From Serratia sp. PL17 (GTDB lineage Bacteria; Pseudomonadota; Gammaproteobacteria; Enterobacterales; Enterobacteriaceae), in contig NZ_JAFIBY010000010.1 of NCBI RefSeq assembly GCF_017832355.1, positions 144,135 through 208,134 of the forward strand: a stretch of 64,000 bases of DNA, given 5' to 3'. Below are positions 49,044 to 60,110 of the stretch, one piece after another. A model generated the notes under the pieces. The model did not search any database. It had not been told where the DNA came from and was given only the letters and a program-made list of their open reading frames with translations. The first letter of the stretch is position 1. Every line of letters begins with the position of its first letter. The translations under genes were made by a program, and so were the position numbers.

Positions 49044-51185
49044 ATGAACGTTATTGCTATCATGAACCACATGGGTGTTTACTTCAAAGAAGAGCCCATC
49101 CGCGAACTGCACAACGCGTTAGAAAAACTGAATTTTCGTATCGTTTATCCGAACGATCGCGAAGACCTGCTCAAACTGATCGAGAACAATGCTCGGCTGT
49201 GTGGGGTCATCTTCGACTGGGATAAATACAACCTTGAGTTATGTGAAGAAATCAGCCAGCTGAATGAGTACATGCCGCTGTATGCATTTGCCAATAGCTA
49301 TTCAACGCTGGATGTCAGCCTGAACGATTTACGCATGCAGGTGCGTTTCTTCGAGTATGCCTTGGGTGCCGCTAACGACATTGCTGACAAGATTAAACAA
49401 AACACCGATGAGTACGTCGATACCATTTTGCCTCCGCTGACCAAGGCGCTGTTCAAGTACGTGCGTGAAGGCAAATACACCTTCTGTACGCCTGGCCATA
49501 TGGGCGGGACTGCTTTCCAGAAAAGCCCGGTGGGGAGTTTGTTCTATGATTTCTTTGGCCCGAACGCGATGAAATCCGACGTGTCGATTTCAGTCTCTGA
49601 ACTGGGATCGCTGCTGGACCATTCCGGCCCGCATAAAGAAGCTGAAGAGTATATTGCTCGCGTATTCAACGCTGAACGCAGCTACATGGTGACTAACGGG
49701 ACGTCTACCGCCAACAAAATTGTTGGTATGTACTCCGCACCTGCTGGAAGCACCGTACTGATAGACCGTAACTGCCATAAATCGCTGACCCATCTGATGA
49801 TGATGAGCGACATTACGCCGATCTATTTCCGACCAACCCGTAATGCCTACGGCATCCTTGGCGGTATTCCGCAGAGCGAGTTTACCCGTGCCACTATCGC
49901 CAAACGGGTAAAAGAAACGCCAAACGCCACCTGGCCTGCACATGCGGTTATCACGAACTCGACTTACGACGGTTTGCTGTACAACACCGACTTCATTAAG
50001 AACACGCTGGATGTGAAATCTATCCACTTTGACTCTGCCTGGGTGCCTTACACCAATTTCCACCCGATTTACAAAGGCAAATGCGGCATGAGCGGTGGGC
50101 GTGTGGAAGGGAAGGTGATTTATGAAACACAATCTACCCATAAACTGCTGGCGGCATTCTCACAGGCTTCAATGATCCATGTGAAAGGTGACATTAACGA
50201 AGAAACCTTCAATGAAGCATACATGATGCACACCACCACTTCACCGCACTATGGCATCGTGGCCTCTACCGAAACCGCAGCAGCAATGATGAAGGGCAAT
50301 GCCGGTAAGCGCCTGATCAACGGTTCCATTGAGCGCGCTATCAAGTTCCGTAAAGAAATCAAACGCCTGAATGTAGAATCTGAAGGCTGGTTCTTTGATG
50401 TTTGGCAGCCAGAACACATCGACGAAGCGGAATGCTGGCCACTGCGTTCCGACAGTGCTTGGCATGGTTTCAAAGGCATTGATAACGAACATATGTACCT
50501 CGACCCAATCAAGGTCACCATGTTGACACCGGGGATGAGCAAAGATGGCCAAATGGAATCGTTTGGTATTCCTGCCAGCCTGGTGGCGAAATACCTTGAT
50601 GAGCACGGCATCATTGTTGAGAAAACCGGTCCATATAACCTGTTGTTCTTGTTCAGCATCGGTATCGACAAAACCAAAGCTCTGAGTCTGTTGCGCGGTC
50701 TGACTGACTTCAAACGCTCGTTCGATCTGAACCTGCGGGTGAAAAACATGCTGCCTTCGCTGTACAAAGAAGCCCCAGAATTCTATGAAAACATGCGGAT
50801 CCAGGAGCTGGCTCAGAATATCCACAACCTGGTGAAACAGCATAACCTGCCGGACCTGATGTACCGCGCCTTTGAAGTGTTGCCAACCATGGTGATGAAC
50901 CCGTTCAAAGCCTTCCAGAAGGAACTGCACGGCGAAGTAGAAGAGGTCTATTTGGAGGAAATGGTCGGCAAAGTGAATGCCAACATGATCCTGCCATATC
51001 CTCCGGGTGTTCCATTGGTTATGCCGGGTGAAATGCTGACGGAGGAAAGCCGTCCGGTGCTGGAGTTCCTGCAAATGCTGTGCGAAATCGGCGCGCATTA
51101 CCCAGGCTTTGAAACTGATATCCACGGCGCGTACCGCCAGGCGGATGGACGTTACACCGTTAAAGTATTGAAAAACGATAAATAA
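49044..51185 (+). CDS. cadA: Inducible lysine decarboxylase CadA (LdcI)
   Basis: 713 aa from ATG 49044, 8 bases after GGAG; ATG 49038 is too close to it. Acid-stress lysine decarboxylase; consumes a proton per lysine. The wing, PLP and C-terminal domains are as in E. coli CadA, with PLP-binding Lys367 in TQSTHKLLAAF and the family motif CTPGHMGGTAFQKSPVG intact. Stretches such as CEEISQLNEYMPLYAFANSYSTLD identify CadA rather than LdcC. E. coli CadA is inhibited by ppGpp; this is expected here but not shown. Confidence 0.96.
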   Translation: MNVIAIMNHMGVYFKEEPIRELHNALEKLNFRIVYPNDREDLLKLIENNARLCGVIFDWDKYNLELCEEISQLNEYMPLYAFANSYSTLDVSLNDLRMQVRFFEYALGAANDIADKIKQNTDEYVDTILPPLTKALFKYVREGKYTFCTPGHMGGTAFQKSPVGSLFYDFFGPNAMKSDVSISVSELGSLLDHSGPHKEAEEYIARVFNAERSYMVTNGTSTANKIVGMYSAPAGSTVLIDRNCHKSLTHLMMMSDITPIYFRPTRNAYGILGGIPQSEFTRATIAKRVKETPNATWPAHAVITNSTYDGLLYNTDFIKNTLDVKSIHFDSAWVPYTNFHPIYKGKCGMSGGRVEGKVIYETQSTHKLLAAFSQASMIHVKGDINEETFNEAYMMHTTTSPHYGIVASTETAAAMMKGNAGKRLINGSIERAIKFRKEIKRLNVESEGWFFDVWQPEHIDEAECWPLRSDSAWHGFKGIDNEHMYLDPIKVTMLTPGMSKDGQMESFGIPASLVAKYLDEHGIIVEKTGPYNLLFLFSIGIDKTKALSLLRGLTDFKRSFDLNLRVKNMLPSLYKEAPEFYENMRIQELAQNIHNLVKQHNLPDLMYRAFEVLPTMVMNPFKAFQKELHGEVEEVYLEEMVGKVNANMILPYPPGVPLVMPGEMLTEESRPVLEFLQMLCEIGAHYPGFETDIHGAYRQADGRYTVKVLKNDK

Positions 51186-51195
51186 GTGTAATAAC

Positions 51196-51222
51196 AGGGG
51201 AGGCGTTCGCGCTTCCCCTTTG
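51196..51222 (+). terminator. Terminator after cadA
   Basis: AGGGGAGGCG-TTCG-CGCTTCCCCT, a 10-bp stem with one G-T pair and a tetraloop, followed by TTTG. Probably partial, since dtpC begins 30 bases later without an obvious promoter. Confidence 0.75.
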
Positions 51223-51249
51223 TCGTTCAACGACTGATGGGAGAAAACC

Positions 51250-52698
51250 ATGAAAACACCCTCACAGCCGCGCGCAATCTACTATGTCGTAGCAATACAA
51301 ATTTGGGAATATTTCAGCTTTTACGGCATGCGTGCGTTACTTATTCTCTATCTGACCCACCAACTTGGTTATTCCGACAGCCGCGCCATTAGCCTTTATA
51401 GCGCCTATGCTTCCCTAGTTTACGTTACGCCGATTCTTGGCGGCTTGCTTGCCGATCGCCTGCTTGGCAACCGTGTCGCCGTCATTGCCGGCGCGGTGCT
51501 GATGACCCTGGGCCATATCGTACTCGGGCTGAGCGCCGTCTCAACACATTCACTCTATCTGGCATTGGCGATCATCATCTGCGGCTATGGCCTGTTTAAA
51601 TCCAATATCAGTTGCTTGCTGGGTGAGCTGTATCAACCGCAGGATACGCGCCGTGAAGGGGGCTTCTCTCTGCTGTATGCCGCCGGTAACGTCGGCTCGA
51701 TTCTGGCGCCGATCGCCTGTGGGTTGGCGGCGGAACGCTACGGGTGGCATGTAGGCTTTGCGCTTGCGGGTATCGGCATGTTGGCAGGGTTAACGATTTT
51801 CCTGTGCGGTAGCCGCCACTTTCGCCATACGCGTGGCGTGGATCCCGCTCAAATGTCAGCTACCACGTTACGGGTTCCAAACTGGGTATGGCTGAGCGTC
51901 ATGCTGCTGTTGGCTCCGTTGTTTTTCACCGCGTTGTTCATTTACGATTTGGCCGGACAATTACTGATGCTGGTGTGTGCTGCTGCCGTCGTGATGGTGA
52001 TGCGGATCATGGCCCGGGCCACGGCGATACAGCGGCGCGGGTTGTGGCAGATTGTCACGTTGATGCTGTTGGGGACCTTATTCTGGGCTTTCGCCCAGCA
52101 AGGCGGCAGCTCCATTAGCTTATTTATCGACCACTATGTCGATCGCCAATGGTTCTCTTGGTCAGTACCGACCGCATTGTTCCAGTCGGTGAATGCTTTT
52201 GCCGTCATGTTTGGCGGTGTGATGCTGGCCTGGCTGGCAAGAGGAAATGGCAGCGGGAGCCGAACTCTGCGTATCTGGGGAAAATTCGCCTTCGGTTTGT
52301 TGCTGATTGGCGTGGGTTTTACCCTGATGGCACTGAACGCCCGTTACGGGCAAGGATCGATGGCGTTAATGATCGCCGGGCTTTCGGTTATGGGGCTCGC
52401 CGAACTGTTTATCGACCCTGTCGCGATGGCGCAAATTACGCGTCTGAATATTCCCGGCGCCACCGGGGTGCTGACCGGCATCTATATGCTGACCACCGGT
52501 TCGATAGCCAATTACCTGGCGGGCATTATCGCCGGCCAGACCGCTGACGACCCGGCAACAGGCGCGACAGCGCAAGCTTATGTCCACCTGTTTGCTCAAA
52601 TTGGCTGGTGGGCGATGGGGTGCACTGCGGCAGTGGTTGCGGTGTTGGCCATGTGGTGGTTATTGGCGGGGCGGCATATCCGAGCGGTTAATGCTTGA
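51250..52698 (+). CDS. dtpC: Proton-dependent di/tripeptide transporter DtpC
   Basis: 482 aa, POT/PTR family, formerly YjdL, with about 14 membrane helices. The N-terminus [27 protein letters not shown] matches E. coli DtpC, which likewise follows cadA. Lysine-containing dipeptides are preferred by the E. coli protein, giving a supply of lysine for decarboxylation. Note EYFSFYG in place of the ExxERFxYY of typical POTs, as is usual for DtpC. Confidence 0.93.
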   Translation: MKTPSQPRAIYYVVAIQIWEYFSFYGMRALLILYLTHQLGYSDSRAISLYSAYASLVYVTPILGGLLADRLLGNRVAVIAGAVLMTLGHIVLGLSAVSTHSLYLALAIIICGYGLFKSNISCLLGELYQPQDTRREGGFSLLYAAGNVGSILAPIACGLAAERYGWHVGFALAGIGMLAGLTIFLCGSRHFRHTRGVDPAQMSATTLRVPNWVWLSVMLLLAPLFFTALFIYDLAGQLLMLVCAAAVVMVMRIMARATAIQRRGLWQIVTLMLLGTLFWAFAQQGGSSISLFIDHYVDRQWFSWSVPTALFQSVNAFAVMFGGVMLAWLARGNGSGSRTLRIWGKFAFGLLLIGVGFTLMALNARYGQGSMALMIAGLSVMGLAELFIDPVAMAQITRLNIPGATGVLTGIYMLTTGSIANYLAGIIAGQTADDPATGATAQAYVHLFAQIGWWAMGCTAAVVAVLAMWWLLAGRHIRAVNA

Positions 52699-52754
52699 TT
52701 GATGGTATGACGGGGGTTAACGTGCAGCTATCTGGACGTCATTAAGCCTAATCA

Positions 52755-54065
52755 ATGAAGAGTAATCAATTATCTGCACAGCTTGCCCGCCAATTGGGTG
52801 CAAACCGGCATCTGCTGGTGGCATTCAGCGGCGGGTTGGACTCCACCGTGCTGCTGCACCTGCTGGCTATGTTACGGCTGCAATTGCCGGAATTGCAGTT
52901 ACGTGCGGTGCACGTACATCATGGCCTGAGTACTTTTGCCGATCGGTGGGCAGCGCATTGCCAGCAGCTATGCGCTGCCTGGCGATTGCCGCTGGTGGTT
53001 CAGCACGTGCAGGTTGACGGCAGCCAAGGCGGCATTGAAGCCGCCGCCCGAGCCGCGCGCTATGCGGCCTTCGCCAGCACGCTGGAGGCCGGTGAGGTCT
53101 TGCTTACCGCACAGCATCTTGATGACCAATGTGAAACCTTCCTGCTGGCGTTAAAACGTGGCAGTGGCCCGGCGGGCCTGTCGGCGATGGCTGCAGAGGC
53201 AACGCGGGGGGATCATAGTTTGCTGCGCCCGTTGTTGGGGATTTCACGCCAACAGTTGGAAGCCTACGCGCAGCAGCATAAACTCACCTGGATTGACGAC
53301 GACAGCAATCAGAACCCGCGCTTTGACCGTAATTTCCTGCGTCTTCAGGTGTTGCCGCTGCTGAATCAGCGCTGGCCGCATTTTGCAGCCGCAACGGCGC
53401 GTAGCGCCAGCTTGTGTGCCGAGCAAGAGCAGTTGCTGGACGAGTTATTGGCAGAGCAACTGCACGCGTTGATGGATGAAGACAATGCGCTGGCTATTGA
53501 GGGTTTACTGGCGTGTTCAGCAGCCCGGCGTTTTGCTGTGTTACGCCGTTGGATTGCGTCATTCGACGTTACCATGCCCTCACGTGAACAGCTGCAACGG
53601 CTATGGGAAGAGGTCGCACTCAGCCGCGACGATGCCGAACCGCAACTGCAACTGCGGCAATATCAGATCCGCCGTTTCCGCCGGCGTTTATACCTGTTGC
53701 CGCTAATGGCCGATCTGCGGGATCTCAGCCTAAATTGGTCATTGGCAGAGCCACTCACATTGCCGGACGGATTAGGCACGTTGGTCAGTGGGGAGGGGGA
53801 TATTTGCCTGCGGGCGCCACAGCCACAACAAAAAGTGAGCATACGTTTTGCTGCCCAAGGTAAACTCCGCATTCTTGGTAGAACGCATTCCCGGCCGATC
53901 AAAAAATTGTGGCAAGAGTTGGGGATTCCTCCCTGGCAGCGTGAGCGTATCCCGATGGTCTATTATGATGATCAACTTATCGCTGCGCTGGGGGTTTTTG
54001 TCTGCGAGGACGGTCAAATACCCGAAGGGCAACAGCCCCTGCGGTTGCACTGGCATAAAAAATAA
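52755..54065 (+). CDS. tilS: tRNA(Ile)-lysidine synthase TilS
   Basis: 436 aa. ATP-dependent attachment of lysine to C34 of the tRNA-Ile with CAU anticodon, changing its decoding from AUG to AUA; essential. N-terminal PP-loop ATP pyrophosphatase with SGGLDST at residues 25-31, followed by TilS-specific linker and C-terminal domains. The use of lysine by TilS next to the lysine-transport cad genes is probably coincidental. Confidence 0.96.
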   Translation: MKSNQLSAQLARQLGANRHLLVAFSGGLDSTVLLHLLAMLRLQLPELQLRAVHVHHGLSTFADRWAAHCQQLCAAWRLPLVVQHVQVDGSQGGIEAAARAARYAAFASTLEAGEVLLTAQHLDDQCETFLLALKRGSGPAGLSAMAAEATRGDHSLLRPLLGISRQQLEAYAQQHKLTWIDDDSNQNPRFDRNFLRLQVLPLLNQRWPHFAAATARSASLCAEQEQLLDELLAEQLHALMDEDNALAIEGLLACSAARRFAVLRRWIASFDVTMPSREQLQRLWEEVALSRDDAEPQLQLRQYQIRRFRRRLYLLPLMADLRDLSLNWSLAEPLTLPDGLGTLVSGEGDICLRAPQPQQKVSIRFAAQGKLRILGRTHSRPIKKLWQELGIPPWQRERIPMVYYDDQLIAALGVFVCEDGQIPEGQQPLRLHWHKK

Positions 54066-54083
54066 TAAGAGACCCAACCTACC

Positions 54084-54192
54084 TGACGTTGTCTTTTTGT
54101 TGGCAACCTGTATTTGCTCCAGTCACGTACGATTTGTACGTCCAGGGGGCGTTTGGTTGCCACCTCGATGCAACGCCAATGGTTTTGGGCAT
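54084..54192 (-). repeat. Divergent ERIC element between tilS and the cytochrome gene
   Basis: Degenerate, minus orientation. TTGGCAACCTG, CCAGTCACGTAC, CCAGGGGGCGTTTGGTTGCC and the terminus ATGCAACGCCAATGGTTTTGG parallel ERIC blocks and best match the copy at 56218-56347. It ends five bases before the cytochrome Shine-Dalgarno. Confidence 0.6.
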
Positions 54193-54207
54193 AGCGAAGG
54201 AGCAATG

Positions 54208-54522
54208 ATGAAATTTGTGAGCGCAGTGGCGGTGATGTTGGGGTTGTGCAGCCTGCCAGCGATGGCTGCGGGCGATGCGGCGGCGGGTAAGGATAAATCT
54301 GCCAGTTGTATGGCGTGCCACGGTGCGGAAGGGAAGGTCTCCGTGCCCATGTACCCGAACCTGGCCGGGCAAAACGCCATGTATCTGGAGCATGCATTGC
54401 AGGCGTATAAAAAAGGCGAGCGTAATGGGGGGCAGGCAGAAGTGATGAAGGCCTACGTTTCAGCGCTGTCTGATGATGATATTGCCGATCTGGCGGCCTA
54501 CTATGCCAGTCTTAAACCCTAG
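54208..54522 (+). CDS. Small periplasmic monohaem cytochrome c
   Basis: 104 aa from ATG 54208 (AAGGAG five bases upstream; ATG 54205 is too close). A Sec signal peptide [20 protein letters not shown] is followed by a class I cytochrome c domain with haem-binding CMACH at 34-38. A likely Met ligand lies in the [27 protein letters not shown] region. Resembles c4/c5/c553-type electron carriers. No partner oxidoreductase is nearby, and E. coli has no gene at this place between tilS and rof. Confidence 0.9.
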   Translation: MKFVSAVAVMLGLCSLPAMAAGDAAAGKDKSASCMACHGAEGKVSVPMYPNLAGQNAMYLEHALQAYKKGERNGGQAEVMKAYVSALSDDDIADLAAYYASLKP

Positions 54523-54540
54523 CAGAAGCCATAAAAGACG

Positions 54541-54562
54541 AGGGCAGCCGTTGGGCTGCCCT
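54541..54562. terminator. Hairpin between cytochrome gene and rof
   Basis: AGGGCAGCC-GTTG-GGCTGCCCT, a perfect 9-bp stem between convergent genes; T-tails are poor on both strands. Confidence 0.65.
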
Positions 54563-54585
54563 GTTGGGATGGCGTTACCGTTTAA

Positions 54586-55114
<529 letters not shown>

Positions 55115-55249
55115 CTAGACGACTATAGCACAGCTATTGTGGAGTTATTAGCACCTCCGCATGGCTTTCGTGCCGTGCTTTTCCCGGCCGCGCTGGCAGC
55201 AGTTAGGCCAAATCTAGTACACTGTCGCCTTATAATTATGAGGTCACCC

Positions 55250-55798
55250 ATGGCGCTGAAAGCTACAATTTATAAAGCCACGGTCAATATCGCTGATATG
55301 GATCGTCACTTCTACCACGACGCCACGCTCACCTTGGCCCAGCATCCTTCCGAAACTGAACAGCGCATGATGCTGCGTTTGCTGGCTTGGATCTGCCACG
55401 CGGATGAGCGTTTGGTATTTACTAAAGGCCTGAGCGCTGACGATGAGCCGGAAATCTGGCAGCGGAACGACCATAACGGGCTGGAAATGTGGATCGAAAT
55501 GGGATTGCCTGATGAAAAGCGGATCAAGAAAGCCTGCAATCAGTCACCGCGGGTCGTGTTGTATGCTTACGGTGAACGCGCCGGCCATGTGTGGTGGCAG
55601 TCGATGCAGAGTAAGGTGGCAAACCACAAAAACCTAAGCATCCGTTTTCTGGATGATGAACAATTGGGCAAATTGGCCGCGCTGGCCAGTCGAAATATGA
55701 CGCTACAGGCTACGCTGCAAGAGGGAACTATCTGGCTTTCTGATGTTCAGAATAGTCTGGAAATCCAGTTTGCCGAGTGGCAACAGGCACAGGTGTGA
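55250..55798 (+). CDS. yaeQ: YaeQ family protein
   Basis: 182 aa from ATG 55250; the open frame runs 56 codons further upstream but [14 protein letters not shown] is the conserved N-terminus and E. coli YaeQ is 181 aa. PD-(D/E)xK nuclease-like fold by family; biochemical role not settled. Its conserved core [25 protein letters not shown] and later [16 protein letters not shown] are present. It abuts arfB, with the downstream start within or next to its stop. Confidence 0.92.
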   Translation: MALKATIYKATVNIADMDRHFYHDATLTLAQHPSETEQRMMLRLLAWICHADERLVFTKGLSADDEPEIWQRNDHNGLEMWIEMGLPDEKRIKKACNQSPRVVLYAYGERAGHVWWQSMQSKVANHKNLSIRFLDDEQLGKLAALASRNMTLQATLQEGTIWLSDVQNSLEIQFAEWQQAQV

Positions 55799-55801
55799 TT
55801 G

Positions 55802-56215
55802 GTGTTAGAACTGTCAAGAAACGTAGCCATACCGGATAACGAGCTGGAATTAACGGCGATCCGTGCACAGGGTGCGGGTGGTCAGCACGTGAACAAAACC
55901 TCAACGGCTATCCATTTGCGCTTTGACATCCGGGCATCCAGCCTGCCAGAGTATTACAAGGAAAGATTGCTGGCCCTGAATAATCATTTAATTACCGCTG
56001 ATGGCGTCGTGATTATTAAAGCGCAGGAATATCGCAGCCAGGAATTAAACCGCGAGTCGGCGCTGGCCAGGTTGGTCGCGCTAATTCAGCAGGCGATGGT
56101 GGTGGAAAAGGCGCGCAAAGCGACCAAGCCCACGAAAGGATCAAAATTACGCCGGCTGGAAGGCAAGGTACGTAAAGGCGCAACTAAAGCGCTGCGCGGT
56201 AAGATCCGCACTTAA
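55802..56215 (+). CDS. arfB: Peptidyl-tRNA hydrolase ArfB (stalled-ribosome rescue)
   Basis: 137 aa from GTG 55802; a TTG one codon earlier is also possible. YaeJ/ICT1-type release factor that frees peptides from ribosomes stalled without a stop codon. The catalytic GGQ lies in [16 protein letters not shown]. The basic C-terminal tail ([21 protein letters not shown]) is the part that enters the empty mRNA channel in the E. coli protein. Directly downstream of yaeQ. Confidence 0.93.
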   Translation: MLELSRNVAIPDNELELTAIRAQGAGGQHVNKTSTAIHLRFDIRASSLPEYYKERLLALNNHLITADGVVIIKAQEYRSQELNRESALARLVALIQQAMVVEKARKATKPTKGSKLRRLEGKVRKGATKALRGKIRT

Positions 56216-56217
56216 GG

Positions 56218-56347
56218 ATACATACACCCAATATAATTGGCGTTGCACCGAGTCGGCCAGTGAACGAATTCGAATGCGCTTGCGTGGTAAGTGATTCGGA
56301 TAAGGGAGCACTGGCAACTCAGAGGCAGCGGCAAGAATAAAGGATAT
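56218..56347 (+). repeat. ERIC element between arfB and nlpE
   Basis: About 130 bp, starting ATACATACACCCAATATAATTGG and ending AATAAAGGATAT, truncated here for length. Inner blocks GTAAGTGATTCGG and CTCAGAGGCAGCGGCAAG correspond to the ERIC core, with more divergence than the tsf-pyrH copy. The nlpE ribosome-binding site starts about ten bases beyond it. Confidence 0.7.
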
Positions 56348-56368
56348 AAACACAGTAGGAGAATAACT

Positions 56369-57052
56369 GTGAAGAAAATAACACTGGCCTTGTTTTTAGC
56401 GGCAGGGGCACTTTCGTTACTGGGATGTAATAACCACTACCAGCCGAAAGAACAACCACTTCAGGCGATGCAACAAAGCTACCAAGGCATTCTGCCTTGC
56501 GCTGATTGTGGTGGCCTGGATACCTCGTTGTTCCTGGATAAAGATGGCACTTTCGTGTTGCAGGAAACTTACCGCGGTACCAAAGATGGCGATCAAACCT
56601 TTGCTGATTACGGCAAGTGGGCGCGTACAGCGGATAAGTTGGTGCTGACTGACAGCCGTGGTGATAAACGCTATTTCCGTCCGGTTGGTAAAAGCCTGGA
56701 AATGCTGGATCAAACCGGTGCTGTGATTGAGTCTCAGCTGAATTACCGTCTCGATCCCGTAGAGAAGGCACTGCCTAAGACACCGATGTCGCTGAAAGGC
56801 AGTTACACTTACATGGCAGATGCGGCAGTATTTAAAGACTGCGCCACAGGCCAGACTTTCCCGGTTGATAATACTATCGCCCTGGAGCAAGGTTATGCCA
56901 AAGCCTATAAAACCCCGGGTGAGCCGGTGTTCCTGACCCTGAATGGTCACTTCAGCGTTCAGCCTTCAATGGAAGATGGCTTAACGGAGAAAGCGCTGGT
57001 GCCTGACGGCAAAATTGCTTTCGACCGCAGCAAAAATTGCGACAGTAAATAA
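56369..57052 (+). CDS. nlpE: Outer-membrane lipoprotein NlpE (CutF)
   Basis: 227 aa from GTG 56369 with AGGAG upstream. Lipoprotein that signals surface contact and envelope defects to the Cpx system. The signal peptide VKKITLALFLAAGALSLLG ends at a lipobox LLGC. The PCADCGGLDT motif (CxxC) lies in the N-terminal domain; a C-terminal Cys pair follows (DCATG and the final NCDSK). Slightly shorter than E. coli NlpE. Confidence 0.93.
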   Translation: MKKITLALFLAAGALSLLGCNNHYQPKEQPLQAMQQSYQGILPCADCGGLDTSLFLDKDGTFVLQETYRGTKDGDQTFADYGKWARTADKLVLTDSRGDKRYFRPVGKSLEMLDQTGAVIESQLNYRLDPVEKALPKTPMSLKGSYTYMADAAVFKDCATGQTFPVDNTIALEQGYAKAYKTPGEPVFLTLNGHFSVQPSMEDGLTEKALVPDGKIAFDRSKNCDSK

Positions 57053-57060
57053 GCGTCATA

Positions 57061-57086
57061 AAAAAACCCGCCTCGGCGGGTTTTTT
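57061..57086. terminator. Bidirectional terminator between nlpE and proS
   Basis: AAAACCCGCC-TC-GGCGGGTTTT with T6 on the plus strand and a run of T on the minus strand, serving both convergent genes. Confidence 0.9.
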
Positions 57087-57104
57087 GTTTTCAGCTGTCG
57101 CGGA

Positions 57105-58823
57105 TTAGCGCGTGATCTGGCCTAACAGGAAATCAACGATTTCACCGGTTTTGATCATGCGTTTCTCGCCGACGCGGCGGTTTTTGTACTCAATCTCTTC
57201 GGTGTCGAGGTTACGATCGCCGATAACAATAGAGTGCGGTACGCCAATCAGTTCCATATCAGCAAACATCACGCCTGGACGCTCTTTACGGTCATCGAGG
57301 ATCACGTCGATGCCGTGTGAACGCAGGGAGTTGTACAGATCTTCCGCCAGTGCTTGCACGCGGAAAGATTTGTGCATGTTCATTGGCAGAATCGCCACCT
57401 GGAATGGAGCGATAGCATCTGGCCAGATGATGCCGCGTTCGTCATGGTTCTGCTCGATAGCCGCAGCCACAACACGGGTCACCCCGATGCCGTAACAACC
57501 CATGGTCAGCACTTGGTTACGACCGTCTTCACCCTGAACCGTGGCTTTCATCGCTTCAGAGTATTTGGTACCGAGCTGGAAGATATGGCCCACTTCGATA
57601 CCGCGTTTGATCAACAGCGTACCTTTACCGTCCGGGCTGGCATCGCCTTCCACAACGTTACGGATATCGGCAACCTGTGGCAGCGGCAGATCGCGCTCCC
57701 AGTTGATACCGAAGTAGTGTTTACCGTCGATGTTGGCACCGGCACCAAAATCACTCATTGCCGCTACGCTGCGATCGGCCACGACAGGAACCTGCAGATT
57801 AACTGGGCCAAGAGAACCAGGGCCAGCGCCGATGATGGCGCGGATTTCTTCTTCGGTGGCGAAGACCAACGGAGCAGCAACCTGCGGCAGTTTTTCGGCT
57901 TTAATTTCGTTCAGTTCATGATCGCCGCGAACCAGCAGGGCAACCAACTTGTTGCCGCTTTCTTCTTTAGCACGCACCAGCAGCGTTTTGACGGTTTTCT
58001 CAACCGGCAAATTGAATTGCTCTACCAGCTCGGCAATAGTTTTGGCGTTTGGCGTATCCACAATGCGCAGTTCTTCACTGGCAGCAGCACGCGGCTCCGC
58101 AGGGGCAACGGCTTCGGCCAGTTCAATGTTGGCGGCAAAGTCGGACCCGGTGGAAAACACAATGTCGTCTTCACCGCTGTCAGCCAGCACCTGGAACTCG
58201 TGTGATGCGCTACCGCCAATAGAACCGGTATCGGCATGTACCGGACGGAAGTCCAGGCCCATGCGGCTGAAAATTTTGCTGTAGGCTTCGTACATCGCAT
58301 CGTAGGTCGCTTGCAGCGATTCCTGCGTGGTGTGGAACGAATACGCGTCCTTCATCAGGAATTCGCGAGAGCGCATCACACCAAAACGTGGGCGCACTTC
58401 ATCACGGAACTTGGTCTGAATCTGGAAGAAGTTCAGCGGCAGCTGCTTGTAAGAGCTGATCTCATTACGGATCAGATCGGTGATCACTTCTTCGTGCGTT
58501 GGACCCAGTACGAACGGGCGCTCGCCGCGATCGACAAAACGCAACAGTTCAGGACCGTACTGTTCCCAACGGCCACTTTCCTGCCACAAGTCGGCAGGCT
58601 GTACCACCGGCATACATACTTCGATCGCGTTAGCATTGTTCATTTCTTCGCGAACGATGTTTTCAACCTTTTTCAGAACGCGCAGACCGGTTGGCAACCA
58701 GGTATAAAGACCCGAGGCCAGTTTGCGAATCATCCCGGCGCGCAGCATCAGCTGGTGGCTGATCACTTCGGCATCGGCAGGTGTCTCCTTCAGGGTGGAG
58801 AGCAGATATTGGCTAGTACGCAT
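57105..58823 (-). CDS. proS: Prolyl-tRNA synthetase
   Basis: 572 aa, the bacterial type with an editing domain. Class II catalytic motifs are visible: [19 protein letters not shown], then [26 protein letters not shown] and the late [17 protein letters not shown]. The inserted editing (INS) domain at about 225-400 clears mischarged Ala-tRNA(Pro). The C-terminal anticodon-binding domain begins near residue 470. Same length as E. coli. Confidence 0.98.
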   Translation of the reverse strand: MRTSQYLLSTLKETPADAEVISHQLMLRAGMIRKLASGLYTWLPTGLRVLKKVENIVREEMNNANAIEVCMPVVQPADLWQESGRWEQYGPELLRFVDRGERPFVLGPTHEEVITDLIRNEISSYKQLPLNFFQIQTKFRDEVRPRFGVMRSREFLMKDAYSFHTTQESLQATYDAMYEAYSKIFSRMGLDFRPVHADTGSIGGSASHEFQVLADSGEDDIVFSTGSDFAANIELAEAVAPAEPRAAASEELRIVDTPNAKTIAELVEQFNLPVEKTVKTLLVRAKEESGNKLVALLVRGDHELNEIKAEKLPQVAAPLVFATEEEIRAIIGAGPGSLGPVNLQVPVVADRSVAAMSDFGAGANIDGKHYFGINWERDLPLPQVADIRNVVEGDASPDGKGTLLIKRGIEVGHIFQLGTKYSEAMKATVQGEDGRNQVLTMGCYGIGVTRVVAAAIEQNHDERGIIWPDAIAPFQVAILPMNMHKSFRVQALAEDLYNSLRSHGIDVILDDRKERPGVMFADMELIGVPHSIVIGDRNLDTEEIEYKNRRVGEKRMIKTGEIVDFLLGQITR

Positions 58824-58934
58824 GGTGTTTTGGTTCCGTTAGAACTGCAAATTGCATTGGGTAGCCACAGTGGCGGCCAAAAGTGGTTTAGTTTACCAGT
58901 GCAAGCGGGTTGTCAAAAGAGAGACGATGGATTT

Positions 58935-59642
58935 TTAACGCAGGTCGAGAGACAGCACCTCGGTTTGTTGATCCACGACCCGCCAGCGTACGTTGAAATC
59001 CAGTAACCAGACCGCGTAATCCCGTTCCACTTCTTGCCCCTTACGGTAGGCTGGACGTGGATCTTGAGCCAGAACCTGAGTGATAAAGCGCCGTAACTGC
59101 GGGTAGCGTGTTTGATGTTGCTGTAGCTGCTGTTCCGCTTCAGGGGCAAAAAACACGGGCATATCACCGGCTGGCGCTGACTGAGCAAATCCGGCACGCG
59201 CCTGTGGCTGGCTTTCGGCAAAGGGCAGGTAGGGTTTGATATCCACCACTGGCGTACCATCAACCAGATCGAGGCTGCCCAACTCAAGCACGACGTCGCT
59301 GCCCTGAGTACGCACATTTTTTAATTCAATCAGCGACATACCGAGCGGGTTCGGACGGAAAGTCGAACGGGTCGCGAATACTCCCATCCGGGCATTGCCG
59401 CCGAGGCGGGGTGGGCGGACGGTTGGCCGCCAGCCGCCTTCCATGGTTTGATGGAAAATAAACATCACCCAAAGATGGCTGAACTCACTGAGACCGCGTA
59501 CTGCTTCCGCCTGATTATAGGGCGGCAGCAGCACTAACTCACCGCCACCATCTTCCACCAACCCCGGTTGACGGGGTACGGCGAATTTTTCTTTATACGG
59601 TGAACGGATGGTTCCGATCTGATTGAAAACAAACTCGGTCAT
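58935..59642 (-). CDS. trmO: tRNA (t6A37 N6)-methyltransferase TrmO
   Basis: 235 aa (YaeB/TsaA). Methylates t6A37 of tRNA-Thr to m6t6A using SAM bound in a beta-barrel domain. FNQIGTIRSPYKEKFAVPRQPG and RSTFRPNPLGMSLIELKNV are the family motifs, and a small C-terminal domain follows. Start overlaps the rcsF stop (ATGA). With tcdA at 3.2 kb, this is the second t6A-modifying gene in the window. Confidence 0.95.
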   Translation of the reverse strand: MTEFVFNQIGTIRSPYKEKFAVPRQPGLVEDGGGELVLLPPYNQAEAVRGLSEFSHLWVMFIFHQTMEGGWRPTVRPPRLGGNARMGVFATRSTFRPNPLGMSLIELKNVRTQGSDVVLELGSLDLVDGTPVVDIKPYLPFAESQPQARAGFAQSAPAGDMPVFFAPEAEQQLQQHQTRYPQLRRFITQVLAQDPRPAYRKGQEVERDYAVWLLDFNVRWRVVDQQTEVLSLDLR

Positions 59643-60043
59643 TTGGACGAAACGTTAAGCGCTGAGCCTTGGCAAATGGCCTGTTGGTAACAGCCGGCAA
59701 CGCCACTGACAATTTGGCAGTCGTGCAATAGCACGGCATTTGCTTTCATATAAGAAGCGCGGATTTGCATGCGTTTACGGGCTGTCGCCAGATTAGGTGG
59801 AGAATCCTGCACCGTCGTTTGGCAAGACTCGCCGGAAACTTCACCCAGATCGCGGAATGGCTTACCGACTAACTCTTCTGCACTTTTATACAGTTTAACC
59901 GGCGCGGGACGTGCCGCCGAGGTCGTTTTCGTTGGCGTTGTTGCTACCGGTTTGCTGGTGCTGTTTGTTGAGGGGGGCGCGAAACGCTGCGACGAACACC
60001 CTGCTAGCGCAAGCGCTAACAAACAGAGAGGTAAAGCACGCAT
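59639..60043 (-). CDS. rcsF: Rcs stress-sensing lipoprotein RcsF
   Basis: 134 aa. Outer-membrane lipoprotein that detects envelope damage and triggers the Rcs phosphorelay. Lipobox LAGC with a Ser at +2. A Pro-rich linker (about 22-50) precedes the globular domain, whose four cysteines (SCQTT, DCQIV, GCYQQ, ICQG) form the two disulfides known in E. coli RcsF. Translationally coupled to trmO. Confidence 0.95.
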   Translation of the reverse strand: MRALPLCLLALALAGCSSQRFAPPSTNSTSKPVATTPTKTTSAARPAPVKLYKSAEELVGKPFRDLGEVSGESCQTTVQDSPPNLATARKRMQIRASYMKANAVLLHDCQIVSGVAGCYQQAICQGSALNVSSK

Positions 60044-60110
60044 TGAGATTCCTCTGCCTTGATGGAATATAGAAGTGGCGCTATTGAAGCAATCTATCGT
60101 GGAAATAACA

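Noticed and set aside
53848..54207. 120-codon upstream extension of the cytochrome
   Set aside because: It overlaps the end of tilS and an ERIC-like repeat. The Sec signal peptide and Shine-Dalgarno fix the start at 54208.
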